From assembly GCF_014203545.1 (NCBI RefSeq), contig NZ_JACHJG010000005.1, positions 1 to 64,000 on the forward strand: a DNA stretch of 64,000 nt. Direction: 5' to 3'. The translations under genes were made by a program, and so were the position numbers. The stretch is from Streptomyces netropsis (GTDB lineage: Bacteria; Actinomycetota; Actinomycetes; Streptomycetales; Streptomycetaceae). Under the pieces are notes generated by a model. It was not told where the DNA came from, made no database searches, and worked only from the letters and a program-made list of their open reading frames with translations. Shown here in pieces: positions 7,959-17,216 of the stretch; the stretch's first letter is position 1, and each line of letters begins with the position of its first letter.

Positions 7959-8102
7959 GCGACGAACGTCGCCGGTCAGTCGGTGGTTCCGATCCTCGTC
8001 GCCTCCCGGGAGAAGATCCTCGACCGCGCGGCGTACGACTCGGCCGACGGGTCCAAGCTCGACGACGCCCCGGGCGCGGAGCCGCAGCCGGCCGCGGCGT
8101 GA
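7959..8102 (+). pseudogene. Orphan 3' end of a membrane symporter gene split by the element
   Basis: An open frame encodes 47 residues, ATNVAGQSVVPILVASREK and a hydrophilic tail ending PQPAAA, then TGA at 8100-8102. It has no start codon or ribosome site. The ending resembles the last helix of cation:dicarboxylate symporters, where DctA-type proteins read TN-x-x-GN-x-V-A-x-x-V-V. The rest of the gene should lie left of the element beyond the window, and excision would restore it. The family assignment is tentative because the segment is short. Confidence 0.55.
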
Positions 8103-8152
8103 TCCGTACGGCTTGATCCGCACCCTCGACGACATCCCTCCTCCCCGTAAAA

Positions 8153-8166
8153 TTACCAGCCGGTAA
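8153..8166. promoter_or_regulatory. Near-palindromic operator upstream of tetR-type gene
   Basis: TTACCAGCCGGTAA has inverted half-sites TTACC/GGTAA around a short centre, ending 18 bases before the regulator's first start codon. Such TTACC-type palindromes are typical TetR targets, so autoregulation is likely. Confidence 0.55.
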
Positions 8167-8184
8167 CGTGACGGGGGCGGAGGG

Positions 8185-8916
8185 ATGTTTGTCGTGAAAA
8201 CAGCACAGACTGCACAGACCGACGCTGCTCAGGTCAGGGCCGGCGTCAGGGCCGGCGTCAAGGTCAGGACCAAGGCCAAGCGGATGCCGCGCGAGGTGCG
8301 CGAACGCCAGATGCTCGACGCGGCGGTGGAGATCTTCGCGCGACGCGGCTATGCCGCGGCGTCCATGGACGAGATCGCCGAACTCGCGGGGGCGTCGAAG
8401 CCGCTGGTCTACCTCTATCTGAACTCGAAGGAAGACCTCTTCAGCGCCTGCATACGGCGCGAGTCCGAAGCGCTGGTGACCGCGGTGCGGTCCGCCGTCG
8501 ACCCGGAGGCGTCCCCCGACGGCCGGCTGTGGAGCGGGCTGCTCGGCTTCTTCGCGCACACCGCGGCCCACCCCGACGCCTGGGCGGTGCTGCACTGCCA
8601 GGCCCGGACGCACGGCGAGCCGTTCACCTCGGCCGTGTGCGCGATGCGGCAGGAGATCATCGACGTGGTCACCCAGCTGATCACCGCGACGGCCCGCGAG
8701 GCCTGCGCCGCCGAGCCCGCCGAGCCCGCCGAGCGGGAGATCTCCGGCCTCGCGCACGCCCTCGTGGGGGCCGCCGAGTCGCTCGCCGCGTGGGCCAACA
8801 CCCGCGGCGACGCCGCCCCCTCGGAGAAGGAGACGGCGGCGACGCTGATGAACCTCGTATGGGCGGGCCTGGGGAACCTCATGAACGGGCGGTGCTGGTC
8901 GGCGACCCGCCCCTGA
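8185..8916 (+). CDS. TetR/AcrR-family transcriptional regulator
   Basis: This 243-residue regulator has a typical N-terminal HTH (about residues 35-80: ILDAAVEIFARRGY-like, MDEIAELAGASKPLVYLYLNSKEDLF) and a C-terminal helical ligand domain. ATG 8185 lies only three bases after GGAGG. A GTG at 8194 is better spaced and is an equally plausible start. A palindromic operator (8153-8166) sits just upstream. The target beyond itself is not evident, since the next gene is convergent. It lies directly after the orphan transporter 3' end, so before the element inserted it may have been a downstream neighbour of that transporter. Confidence 0.85.
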   Translation: MFVVKTAQTAQTDAAQVRAGVRAGVKVRTKAKRMPREVRERQMLDAAVEIFARRGYAAASMDEIAELAGASKPLVYLYLNSKEDLFSACIRRESEALVTAVRSAVDPEASPDGRLWSGLLGFFAHTAAHPDAWAVLHCQARTHGEPFTSAVCAMRQEIIDVVTQLITATAREACAAEPAEPAEREISGLAHALVGAAESLAAWANTRGDAAPSEKETAATLMNLVWAGLGNLMNGRCWSATRP

Positions 8917-8945
8917 CCCCCGACGGGTGGGTCCGGGCCCCCGGC

Positions 8946-9737
8946 TCAGCCCTCCGTGCCCCTGCGGCGACGGGCGACGAGGACGCCGGCACCGCCGAGC
9001 GCCGCCGCCGCGGCGAGCGCGCCACCGATGAGGGCGGGGTCGGTGTCCGAGGTCGGCGCCGGCGCCTCACCCGCGGCCACCCCGCCCTTGGGCGTCTTCT
9101 TGCCATTGACGGCCGCGGCCTTGTCACCCGTGGACAGCTCGCGCGCCGCCTCGCCGTTCCTGCTCTCGACCGTCGTCTGGGTGATCTTCCCGGTCTTCTG
9201 GTCGAGGGTGACCTTCAGGCCCCCGTCCAGGGTCGTGGAAGGGGCGGCGGCGGTCAGCGTGCCGAAGACGAACCCGTCCGGGCCGGTGACGACGGCCTTG
9301 TACGAACCGTCGGCGAGCTCGGTGACGACGGCGTACTTGCCGTCGTCGAGCTTCACCGTGCGGGAGGACTCCTTCGCCTTGCCGTCCTTCTTGTCGTGCT
9401 GCTTCTTGTCGTCGCCCTGGGTCCTCGCGGTGACGTTCCGGCCGTCGAAGTGGACGTGGATGCCGTCGGTGTAGCTCTCGCCCTTGGCGAGCGTCGCGAA
9501 GACCTTGCCCGTGCCGGTCTCCTTGAGGTACGCCTTCCCGTCCTTGATCTCGGCCTCCATCCCGCCGCCGATGTCGACGGTCCGGCCCGTCGACGGCGAC
9601 GTGCCCGCCGCGGAGGGCGCGGCGCCGCCACTGCCGTCGGAGGCGAAGGCGGCGGTGGGGACCGCGACGGCGCCGGTGAGGACGGTGGCGGCTATGGCGG
9701 TGCGGAGTGCGGTGCGGGTGGTGCGAGTGGTGTTCAT
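8946..9737 (-). CDS. Secreted/cell-surface protein with C-terminal membrane anchor
   Basis: The protein has 263 residues: a signal peptide (about 1-32, basic NTTRTTRTALRT then a hydrophobic run ending AAFA), a beta-rich middle with repeated short strands (VDIGGGMEAEIKDGKAYL, TVKLDDGKYAVVTELADGSY), and a C-terminal hydrophobic helix followed by RRRRG. This is the shape of a sortase substrate, but no LPxTG or LAxTG is present before the helix, so it is more likely simply membrane anchored. ATG 9737 is taken as the start; GTG 9758 is an in-frame alternative. No enzyme motif was recognised and the function is unknown. Confidence 0.7.
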   Translation of the reverse strand: MNTTRTTRTALRTAIAATVLTGAVAVPTAAFASDGSGGAAPSAAGTSPSTGRTVDIGGGMEAEIKDGKAYLKETGTGKVFATLAKGESYTDGIHVHFDGRNVTARTQGDDKKQHDKKDGKAKESSRTVKLDDGKYAVVTELADGSYKAVVTGPDGFVFGTLTAAAPSTTLDGGLKVTLDQKTGKITQTTVESRNGEAARELSTGDKAAAVNGKKTPKGGVAAGEAPAPTSDTDPALIGGALAAAAALGGAGVLVARRRRGTEG

Positions 9738-9894
9738 AGGGATCTGAATCTCTCTCACAGTGGCTGCGCCGCCCCTTCGGCGACCCGATGCACATCACGC
9801 TATTTCGGGCGCAATGGTGTACGTATCGGCAAAACGGGCAGAGTGCGACCGGCCGTAAGGACTAGGAGGAGGGGCACGGACCCCGACCTCGGAG

Positions 9895-11051
9895 CTAGCA
9901 GTTGCCCCCGGCAGGCCTGCCCGCGAACCGGTCCGCCAGCCAGTCGGCCGCCGGGACCGACTCGGTGATCACACCCAGGACGTGCTCGCCGAGCGGCAGC
10001 GACTTCCACCGCACGTTCGCGCCCTTGGCACACCAGTCCGCGCGCAGCTTCCTGCCGACCTCGTAGGGGATCAGCTCGTCGATGACGCCGTGGTAGAGGT
10101 ACACGGGCCGGTCGGGGGCGTGGGTGCCGAGGTCGGAGGAGCGCAGGACGCGCTGCCAGTCCGGCTCGTAGAGGGGGTTCTTGACCGTGACGTCGGAGAT
10201 CTTCCGGAAGATGCCCGCCACCGCGTCGATCGCCACGCAGTGCTTCTTCATGAAGTCCACGTAGCCGCGGCCCTTGTCGTTCAGGTAGCCGTCCAGGTTC
10301 AGCTCCGGGAAGGCCGCGTTCTGGCCGGTGGCGGCCATCAGGACGAGACCGGCGCCGATCCCGCCGTTGTTGTGGTCGGCGGTCTTGAGGAGATCGGCCG
10401 GCACACCACCGGTGGCCGTGCCCCTGGGTCCAGCTCGGGCGCGTAGGTGTCGTGCAGCTCGGCGGCCCAGCTCGAGGCCTGCCCGCCCTGCGAGTAGCCC
10501 ATGATCCCGACGGGGGAGTCCTTGCCCAGCCCCGCCTCCGGCAGCCGCTGCGCGGCGCGTGCCGCGTCCAGCACGGCATGGCCCTCGGCGCGGCCGACCG
10601 CGTACGTGTGCTCGCCGGGCGTGCCGAGGCCCTCGTAGTCGGTGACGGCGACGGCCCAGCCGCGCAGGGTCAGTTGCTGGATGAGATTGGCCTCCAGGGT
10701 GGTCCCGTACGGGAAGCCGGCCGAAGGGGCGCACGCGTCGCCGAGGCCGACGGTCCCGACGGCGTACGTGATCAGCGGGCGCGGCCCCTTCCGGCCGTCG
10801 CGGGGGACGATCACGGTGCCCGAGACGACGTTCGGGGTGCCCTTGGCGCTGGTGGAGCGGTACGTGATGTGCCAGGCCCGGGTGTTCGTGGGCTGGCCCG
10901 GCAAGGGGTGGAAGGACGTGGGCGCGGAGCTGACGACGTCGCCGGGGGCCCCGGCGTCCCTGGCCGGCGGCCCGGCCGAGGCGGGGCCCGCCAGGCCGAA
11001 CGCGGCCGCCAGCGCGGCGAGGGCGGTGAGGGCTGTGGTGCGCAGGTGCAT
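9895..11051 (-). pseudogene. Secretory lipase, interrupted by a -1 frameshift
   Basis: The 5' part (start ATG 11051, GGGAG upstream) encodes a signal peptide ending near AGPASA and an alpha/beta-hydrolase core with nucleophile motif GYSQGG. It resembles the fungal-type secretory lipase (LIP) family. The frame then shifts near 10425-10431: the first frame runs to a stop at 10338, while the homologous continuation GTATGGVPADLLKTADHNNGG is in another frame and runs to 9895. That part holds the Asp region (VIDELIPYEVG) and the His region (GEHVLG). Restoring one C in the CCC run would rejoin both parts into about 385 residues. It is either a true pseudogene or a sequencing error. Confidence 0.75.
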
Positions 11052-11136
11052 GCGGCTCTCCCAACTGTCCAGTGGTGCTGAATCAGTTGGGGCGACCGTA
11101 GTGACCGGCGGGTAATCCGGGCGCTGACCGGGACGC

Positions 11137-12201
11137 TCAGCTTTGCTGACCGCGCTGAAGGGGACCCTTCCCCTCGCCGGCCGCCGTGCCCAGCAGCCGG
11201 TACGTGCCCGGTGTGGTCCCCGTCCAGCGCCGGAACGCCCGGTGGAAGGCGGTGTCCTCGGAGAATCCGAGCCGGGCCGCGAGCTCGGCGATCGGCTCCC
11301 GGCCCGCCGCGAGCCCGCTGATCGCCGCGTCCCGCAGCACCCCGTCCCGCAGCAGCCGGTAGGAGGTGCCCTCCTCCTGGAGCCGCCGCCGGAGCGTCGC
11401 CGGGCTCATCGCGAGCCGCGCCGCGACCTGGGCCACCTCCGGCAGCCGGGCCGGGCGCCGCCCCTCGCGCAGCGCGGTGACGAACGCCCGCCGCACCTGC
11501 TCGGCGACCGTCGTCCCGTACTCGCGGCGGCTGAGCAGATCGGCGGGCGCCCGCCGCAGCAGCTCCGCGAGGCCCGCCTCGTCGCGGACGACGGGCGCGG
11601 CCAGCCAGTGCGCGTCGAACCCGGCCCCCGTGCGCCGCGCGCCGAACCGCACGGGGCAGCCGAAGAGCAGCCCGTACTCGCCCGCGTACGGCGGGGCGGG
11701 GAAGGCGAACTCGGCCCAGCGCAGGGCGATCCGGCGGCCGATCAGCCAGCTCGCCAGCCGGTGCCAGACGATGACCAGGCACTCCGCGAGGAAGCGGCCC
11801 TCGGCGTAGCCGCGCAGGTCGTTGCGGACGGTGAACACCGCCTCGGCGCCGCGGCGTTCGACCGCCAGATCGGGGCCGCCGGGGAAGAGCCCGTAGAAGC
11901 GGACGCCCCGCTCCAGTGCCGCGCCGAGGTCGCGGCAGCCCAGGCACGCGGAGCACATCATGGCGAACGTACCGTTTCTGCTGGGAGTGGGCCCGAGCCC
12001 CAGGAACTCGTCCCGCGTCGCCCGGTGCAGCGCCTTCACCAGCGAGGTGAACTGCTCGGGCGTCACCCGCGCCCGGTCGTCCGCGAGCAGCAGCGGCGGG
12101 ATCCGCGCGGTCTGCAGCAGCGGCACGGTGTCGATGCCGAGCCGCCGGGCGCCGCCGAGCGCGGCCCGTACGTGGTGCACGGTGATCGTCCGCCTGCCCA
12201 T
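11137..12201 (-). CDS. AraC-family regulator with arabinose-binding-like domain
   Basis: This 354-residue protein has an N-terminal domain of the Arabinose_bd type found in OruR/ArgR-like AraC regulators, and two C-terminal HTHs (VAQVAARLAMSPATLRRRLQEEG and IAELAARLGFSEDTAFHRAFRRWTGTTPGTYR). ATG 12201 is used; a GTG at 12210 is also possible. It lies between the broken lipase and a divergent acyl-CoA synthetase. Members of this subfamily often activate lipid or cholesterol-type catabolism, so control of those neighbours is a reasonable inference. Confidence 0.85.
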   Translation of the reverse strand: MGRRTITVHHVRAALGGARRLGIDTVPLLQTARIPPLLLADDRARVTPEQFTSLVKALHRATRDEFLGLGPTPSRNGTFAMMCSACLGCRDLGAALERGVRFYGLFPGGPDLAVERRGAEAVFTVRNDLRGYAEGRFLAECLVIVWHRLASWLIGRRIALRWAEFAFPAPPYAGEYGLLFGCPVRFGARRTGAGFDAHWLAAPVVRDEAGLAELLRRAPADLLSRREYGTTVAEQVRRAFVTALREGRRPARLPEVAQVAARLAMSPATLRRRLQEEGTSYRLLRDGVLRDAAISGLAAGREPIAELAARLGFSEDTAFHRAFRRWTGTTPGTYRLLGTAAGEGKGPLQRGQQS

Positions 12202-12315
12202 GCCCTGCACGGTAGCCCCGATGAGCGCCGGGGTCAGCGGCGCTGACGCTTCCGGTCATCCCCGGCCCGGGGCCGGGCTTCGTAGCGTCGGGCGTACGGA
12301 TCCGAGGGAGGCGTC

Positions 12316-14244
12316 ATGCACGACGGTCGGCAAGGCCCGGGCACGCTCGCGGAGTTCGTGGAGGAGGCGGCGCGGCGGTACGGGGCACTGCCCGCCCTGC
12401 GCTTCACGTCCCCGGGCGGCGGGTGGACGGAGGTCGGCTACGACCGGCTGCGCGAGACCGTACGGTCCGTCGGGCGCGGCCTCGTCGCCCTCGGCGTGCG
12501 GCCGGACGACCGGGTGGCGATCTGGGCCGAGACCCGCCCGGAGTGGACGTACGCCCATTTCGCGACCCTGGCCGCCGGCGGGGTCGTCGTCCCCGTCTAT
12601 CCGACGGCGGGTGAGGACGAACTCGTCTGGGTGCTCGGCGACTCGGGGGCGACGGTGGTGATCTGCGAGGACGCGAGCCAGGCGGCCCGTGTCGAGGCCC
12701 TGCGGGCGAAGCTGCCGGGGCTACGGCACGTGGTGCGGATGGACGGAGGAGCCGGAGGTGCCGGGGACGGCGGGCGGGCCGACGGATCCGATTCCGTGGC
12801 CGGAGCCGGAGCCGGAGCCGGAGCCGGGCCGGGGGCAGGCGGCGGGGCCGGCTCCCGGGCCCGCCGTCGTGAGCCGGGTGCGGACCCCGTCGACGCGGCA
12901 GGCCTCGGCACTCCGTTGCTTCTGTGGACGCTGCCCCGGGCACCCTTGGCGGATCTCCTCGCGCGGAGCGCCGCCCGCACCGGCGACGACCTCTGCGCCA
13001 TCGTCTACACCTCCGGCACCACCGGCCTCCCCAAGGGCTGTCGGCTCACACACGGCAACTTCACGGCCGTCCAGGACGCCACCGCCGAGCTCATCGAGGG
13101 CGGCCCCGGCGACACCACCTACCTCTACCTCCCCCTCGCCCACCTGCTCGCCCAGCTCATCCAGCTCAGGTCCCTGAGCCAGGGCGGCACGCTCTGCTAC
13201 TTCGGCGGCCGGATCGACAACGTCGTCGCCGAGCTCGCCGAGGTCCGGCCCACGCACCTGCCGTCCGTGCCCCGGCTCTTCGAGAAGGTGCACGCCACCG
13301 TCGTCTCGCTCGCGGAGTCGGGGGGCCGAGACGGCCGGGACCGCTTCGAAGCGGCCGTACGGACCGGGGTCGAGGTCGCCGAGCTGCGCGCCCGGGGCGA
13401 GGAGCCCACCGGCCCGCTCCACGCGGCCTGGCAGGCGGCCGACGAGAGCCTGTTCTCCCTCGTCCGGGCGGCGTTCGGCGGGCGGCTGCGCTGGGCGCTC
13501 ACCGGCGGCGCCCCCATCGCACCGCAGACCATGGACTTCCTGCGGGCCTGCGGCATCCGGGTCTTCGAGGGCTACGGCATGACCGAATCGGCCGGGGTGA
13601 TCTCCCTCAACCACCCGGGCGCGGTCCGCTACGGGACGGTCGGCCGGCCGGTGCGCGGCTGCGAGGTGCGGATCGCGGAGGACGGCGAGGTGCTCGCCCG
13701 GGGGCCCGGGGTCTTCCCGGGCTATCACGCCGACCCGGCCGCGACCGCCGAGGCGCTGGATCCGGACGGCTGGCTGCGCACCGGTGATCTCGGCAGCCTC
13801 GACGCGGAAGGCTTCCTCCGCATCACCGGCCGCAAGAAGGACCTGATCATCACCTCGGGAGGCAAGAACCTCACCCCGACGCTCGTGGAGGCCGCCATCC
13901 AGCAGTCCCGCTGGGTCTCGCGCGCGGTGATGATCGGCGACGCCCGTCCGTACCCCGTCGCGCTGATCACCCTCGACGCGGAGGAGGTCGCGGTCTGGGC
14001 CCGGGGCGAGGGGCTGGACCCGGGCCGTGGGTACGCCGGGCACCCGGTCGTGCGGGCCCGCTGCCAGGAGGCCGTCGACGCCGCGAACGCCCAGGTCGCC
14101 CGGCCCGCCCGGATCCGGGCGTTCGCGATTCTGGACGAGGACTTCACGGTCCGCGGCGGGGCGCTGACCCCCACCTTGAAACTGCGGCGCTCCGCGATCG
14201 CGAACCGTTACGCGGCAGAAATCGATGCGTTGTACGAGCGATAG
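12316..14244 (+). CDS. fadD: Long-chain fatty-acid-CoA ligase (AMP-forming)
   Basis: This 642-residue ANL-family enzyme activates fatty acids to acyl-CoA through an acyl-adenylate. It has the AMP-binding signature YTSGTTGLPKG, a GYGMTES motif, the TGD hinge (LRTGDLG) and the C-terminal lysine segment ITSGGKNLTP. About residues 145-190 form a Gly/Ala-rich, Arg-rich insertion absent from typical FadD proteins, encoded by a GC-rich near-repetitive stretch; it may be a linker or tolerated expansion. GAGGGAGG precedes ATG 12316, and a -10-like TAGCGT lies at 12283-12288. It is divergent from the AraC gene, its possible regulator. Confidence 0.88.
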   Translation: MHDGRQGPGTLAEFVEEAARRYGALPALRFTSPGGGWTEVGYDRLRETVRSVGRGLVALGVRPDDRVAIWAETRPEWTYAHFATLAAGGVVVPVYPTAGEDELVWVLGDSGATVVICEDASQAARVEALRAKLPGLRHVVRMDGGAGGAGDGGRADGSDSVAGAGAGAGAGPGAGGGAGSRARRREPGADPVDAAGLGTPLLLWTLPRAPLADLLARSAARTGDDLCAIVYTSGTTGLPKGCRLTHGNFTAVQDATAELIEGGPGDTTYLYLPLAHLLAQLIQLRSLSQGGTLCYFGGRIDNVVAELAEVRPTHLPSVPRLFEKVHATVVSLAESGGRDGRDRFEAAVRTGVEVAELRARGEEPTGPLHAAWQAADESLFSLVRAAFGGRLRWALTGGAPIAPQTMDFLRACGIRVFEGYGMTESAGVISLNHPGAVRYGTVGRPVRGCEVRIAEDGEVLARGPGVFPGYHADPAATAEALDPDGWLRTGDLGSLDAEGFLRITGRKKDLIITSGGKNLTPTLVEAAIQQSRWVSRAVMIGDARPYPVALITLDAEEVAVWARGEGLDPGRGYAGHPVVRARCQEAVDAANAQVARPARIRAFAILDEDFTVRGGALTPTLKLRRSAIANRYAAEIDALYER

Positions 14245-14360
14245 CGGAAAAGGATGATCCGGTTAGCGTCGAAAGGCGTACGGGCTCTGTGCGTCATGAG
14301 TTCATCAAGGTTCTGCAGAGCCCCGAGATCCGGGTGAGCCGAGAGTCATGGGAAAAGGCA

Positions 14361-14400
14361 GGAGCCCTGCCCCACCGCCGAAGCGGGGGAGCAGGGCTCC
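14361..14400. terminator. Bidirectional terminator between fadD and csp
   Basis: GGAGCCCTGC (14361-14370) pairs with GCAGGGCTCC (14391-14400), extended inwards by C-rich/G-rich pairing. It lies between converging genes and probably serves both. Confidence 0.75.
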
Positions 14401-14458
14401 TTGGGTACAGCACGTCGACCGCGATCGGTCGAGCCGTCGCACCGGAGGGATCCGAGGA

Positions 14459-14662
14459 TCAGACCGGGGTGACGTTCTCCGCCTGCGGGCCCTTCGGGCC
14501 CTGCGTGACGTCGAAGTTGACCTGCTGGTTCTCCTCGAGGGAGCGGAAGCCAGAGGCGTTGATCGCGGAGTAGTGGACGAAGACGTCGGGGCCCCCGCCG
14601 TCCTGGGCAATGAAGCCAAAGCCCTTTTCAGCGTTGAACCACTTCACGGTTCCGGTAGCCAT
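14459..14662 (-). CDS. csp: Cold-shock protein (CspA family)
   Basis: This 67-residue single OB-fold protein has the RNA-binding motifs [12 protein letters not shown] (RNP1) and VFVHYSAI (RNP2). It acts as an RNA chaperone and binds single-stranded nucleic acid. AAGGAGG stands eight bases before ATG 14662; longer in-frame upstream sequence is leader, not coding. The 5' leader is long and holds a hairpin followed by T-runs (14720-14757). This suggests transcriptional attenuation that a Csp-type protein could relieve. Confidence 0.95.
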   Translation of the reverse strand: MATGTVKWFNAEKGFGFIAQDGGGPDVFVHYSAINASGFRSLEENQQVNFDVTQGPKGPQAENVTPV

Positions 14663-14719
14663 AAAGCCCTCCTTGGGCCCAAAGGGTTGCCCTGCTCCAG
14701 AACCTGCGAGAAGTCTGAA

Positions 14720-14757
14720 AACTACAAAAGCCTGCGGGGTCACATGCTCCGCAGGCT
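14720..14757 (-). promoter_or_regulatory. Attenuator-like hairpin in the csp 5' leader
   Basis: Read on the minus strand, AGCCTGCGG (14757-14749) pairs with CCGCAGGCT (14737-14729) across 11 bases. It is followed at once by TTTGTAGTTTTC, a canonical intrinsic-terminator pattern. No gene on this strand ends upstream (mqnA is divergent), so it must lie inside the csp leader, about 70 bases before the start codon. A possible -10 (TACGCT) lies further upstream, near 14801-14806. Confidence 0.6.
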
Positions 14758-14939
14758 CTGTACTGCAAGGGAAACCAAACTGCAACTTGCGGCGAGCGTA
14801 GCACGCTGGGTTCGCACTGGGAAAGAGTCGAAGATCACGCTGTTCGCAGGTTTTCGGAGTCTCCCGCGCGGAAAAGATCGACGATCGGGCCCGGCGCGGC
14901 GCGACCCCCGCCCCCGTCCTTCCGACGGTCCGGGGCTAG

Positions 14940-15872
<933 letters not shown>

Positions 15873-15941
15873 AGGTGGTGCGTGCAGCGGGGACGGACGG
15901 GCGGGCCCGGGATCAGGTCACCGGGCCGCCGGGGCCCCGGG

Positions 15942-17051
15942 TCAGGAGGCCGGCGTCGGGCCTTCCATGTTCTTGCTGATGTACTGGATCAGGCCCTCGC
16001 CCATGCTCGGCACGTAGGTGTGCGCGTTGTGCGAACCGCCCGGGATCTCCCGGAGCATGGTGTGGACCGGGCCCTTGCCGTACGTCGCCATGAACTTCTT
16101 GACGTTCTGCATGACGATCGGGGGCTCCTTGGTGCCGACCTGGAAGGCCAGGTAGACGTCCGGGCCCTTCCTGTTGATCAGCTCCTGGGCCAGCTTCTCC
16201 GGGTTGTTCTCCTGCTTCTCCTTCTCGTGACCGGCCCACAGCGGGGAGTCCGGCACGATGTCCGGGCCGGACGCGATCACGGCCTTGAAGCGGTCCGGGT
16301 ACTTCATGACGGCCTTCAGGCCCGCGAAGCCACCGGAGGAGGAGCCCATGAACGCCCAGCCGTCACGCGACTTCAGGGTCCGGAAGTTCTGCTTGACCAG
16401 GTCCGGGACGTCCTCGGTCAGCCAGGTGCCCATCTTCGCCTGGCCGGGGATGTCACTGCCGTCGTAGTAGTACTTCTCGTCCGGGTTCAGGACCGGCATG
16501 GCCAGGATGAAGGGCAGGCTCTTGCCCTCCTTCGACCACTTGGCGATGGACGACTGGAGCTTGAGGTCCGTGCCCATCCAGTAGTTGTTCGGGTAGCCGG
16601 GGCCGCCGGGCAGGGCGACCATGACCGGGAAGCCGCTCTTCTTGTACTGCGGGTCGTTGTACTGCGGCGGGGCCCAGACCCACACCTTGCCCTTGAAGCC
16701 GGACTTCTTGCCGTCCAGCGTCACGACGCCGATCTTGGTGCCGTCGCCCAGGGAGTTGGCTATTCGGAAGTCCGCCTTGGGTCCGGTCGGCATGAGGACC
16801 TTGGAGTCCGCGGGCTGCGCACCGTTCTGGCCACCGGCCTGGCCGCCCGTGCCACCGGCGGCGGGCTCGTCGTTGCCGAAGCTGACGGGCTTGCCCTTGT
16901 CGGTGAACGGGGGGATCTCGAAGTAGGTCATGACGGGCCAGGCGATCAGCCCGAGCACGGCTATCGACGCCACAACGATGACCCATCGTTTGGCGCGAGA
17001 GGCCCGGTGGTGGCCCTGGGACCGGTAGGCCCCCTCGTGTGAGTGCGGCAT
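15942..17051 (-). CDS. Membrane-tethered esterase (antigen-85/esterase-D-like alpha/beta hydrolase)
   Basis: This 369-residue protein has a short cytoplasmic N-terminus, one transmembrane helix (about 27-47, VIVVASIAVLGLIAWPV), a Gly/Ala linker and an extracytoplasmic alpha/beta-hydrolase domain. The nucleophile elbow is FMGSSSGGFAGL, with a His in GGSHNAHTY near the end. The oxyanion segment MVALPGGPGYPNNYWMGTD resembles the esterase-D/mycolyltransferase group. The substrate is unknown. ATG 17051 has CCGGAG upstream; an in-frame upstream extension lacks a ribosome site. It is divergent from the kinase gene. Confidence 0.8.
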   Translation of the reverse strand: MPHSHEGAYRSQGHHRASRAKRWVIVVASIAVLGLIAWPVMTYFEIPPFTDKGKPVSFGNDEPAAGGTGGQAGGQNGAQPADSKVLMPTGPKADFRIANSLGDGTKIGVVTLDGKKSGFKGKVWVWAPPQYNDPQYKKSGFPVMVALPGGPGYPNNYWMGTDLKLQSSIAKWSKEGKSLPFILAMPVLNPDEKYYYDGSDIPGQAKMGTWLTEDVPDLVKQNFRTLKSRDGWAFMGSSSGGFAGLKAVMKYPDRFKAVIASGPDIVPDSPLWAGHEKEKQENNPEKLAQELINRKGPDVYLAFQVGTKEPPIVMQNVKKFMATYGKGPVHTMLREIPGGSHNAHTYVPSMGEGLIQYISKNMEGPTPAS

Positions 17052-17216
17052 CGCGTCGCTCCGGATGATCCTGCTGCCCCGAAGGACATGACGGTTTGTT
17101 CCGACCTTGCAGATGGGCAAACCAGGCTGCGGGGTTCCTGCCGGGCGTCGTGAATTGAGTCATAGGCTGATTTCCGGGGCCGTACCGGCCCCCACCAGGG
17201 GGAGGCGGGGAGCCCG

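Noticed and set aside
7900..8102. tRNA gene as the element's integration site
   Set aside because: No cloverleaf or CCA-adjacent stem could be found at the right end; the adjoining sequence is an open reading frame.
8946..9060. Sortase-anchored protein
   Set aside because: The C-terminal helix and RRRR tail fit, but no LPxTG-like motif precedes them.
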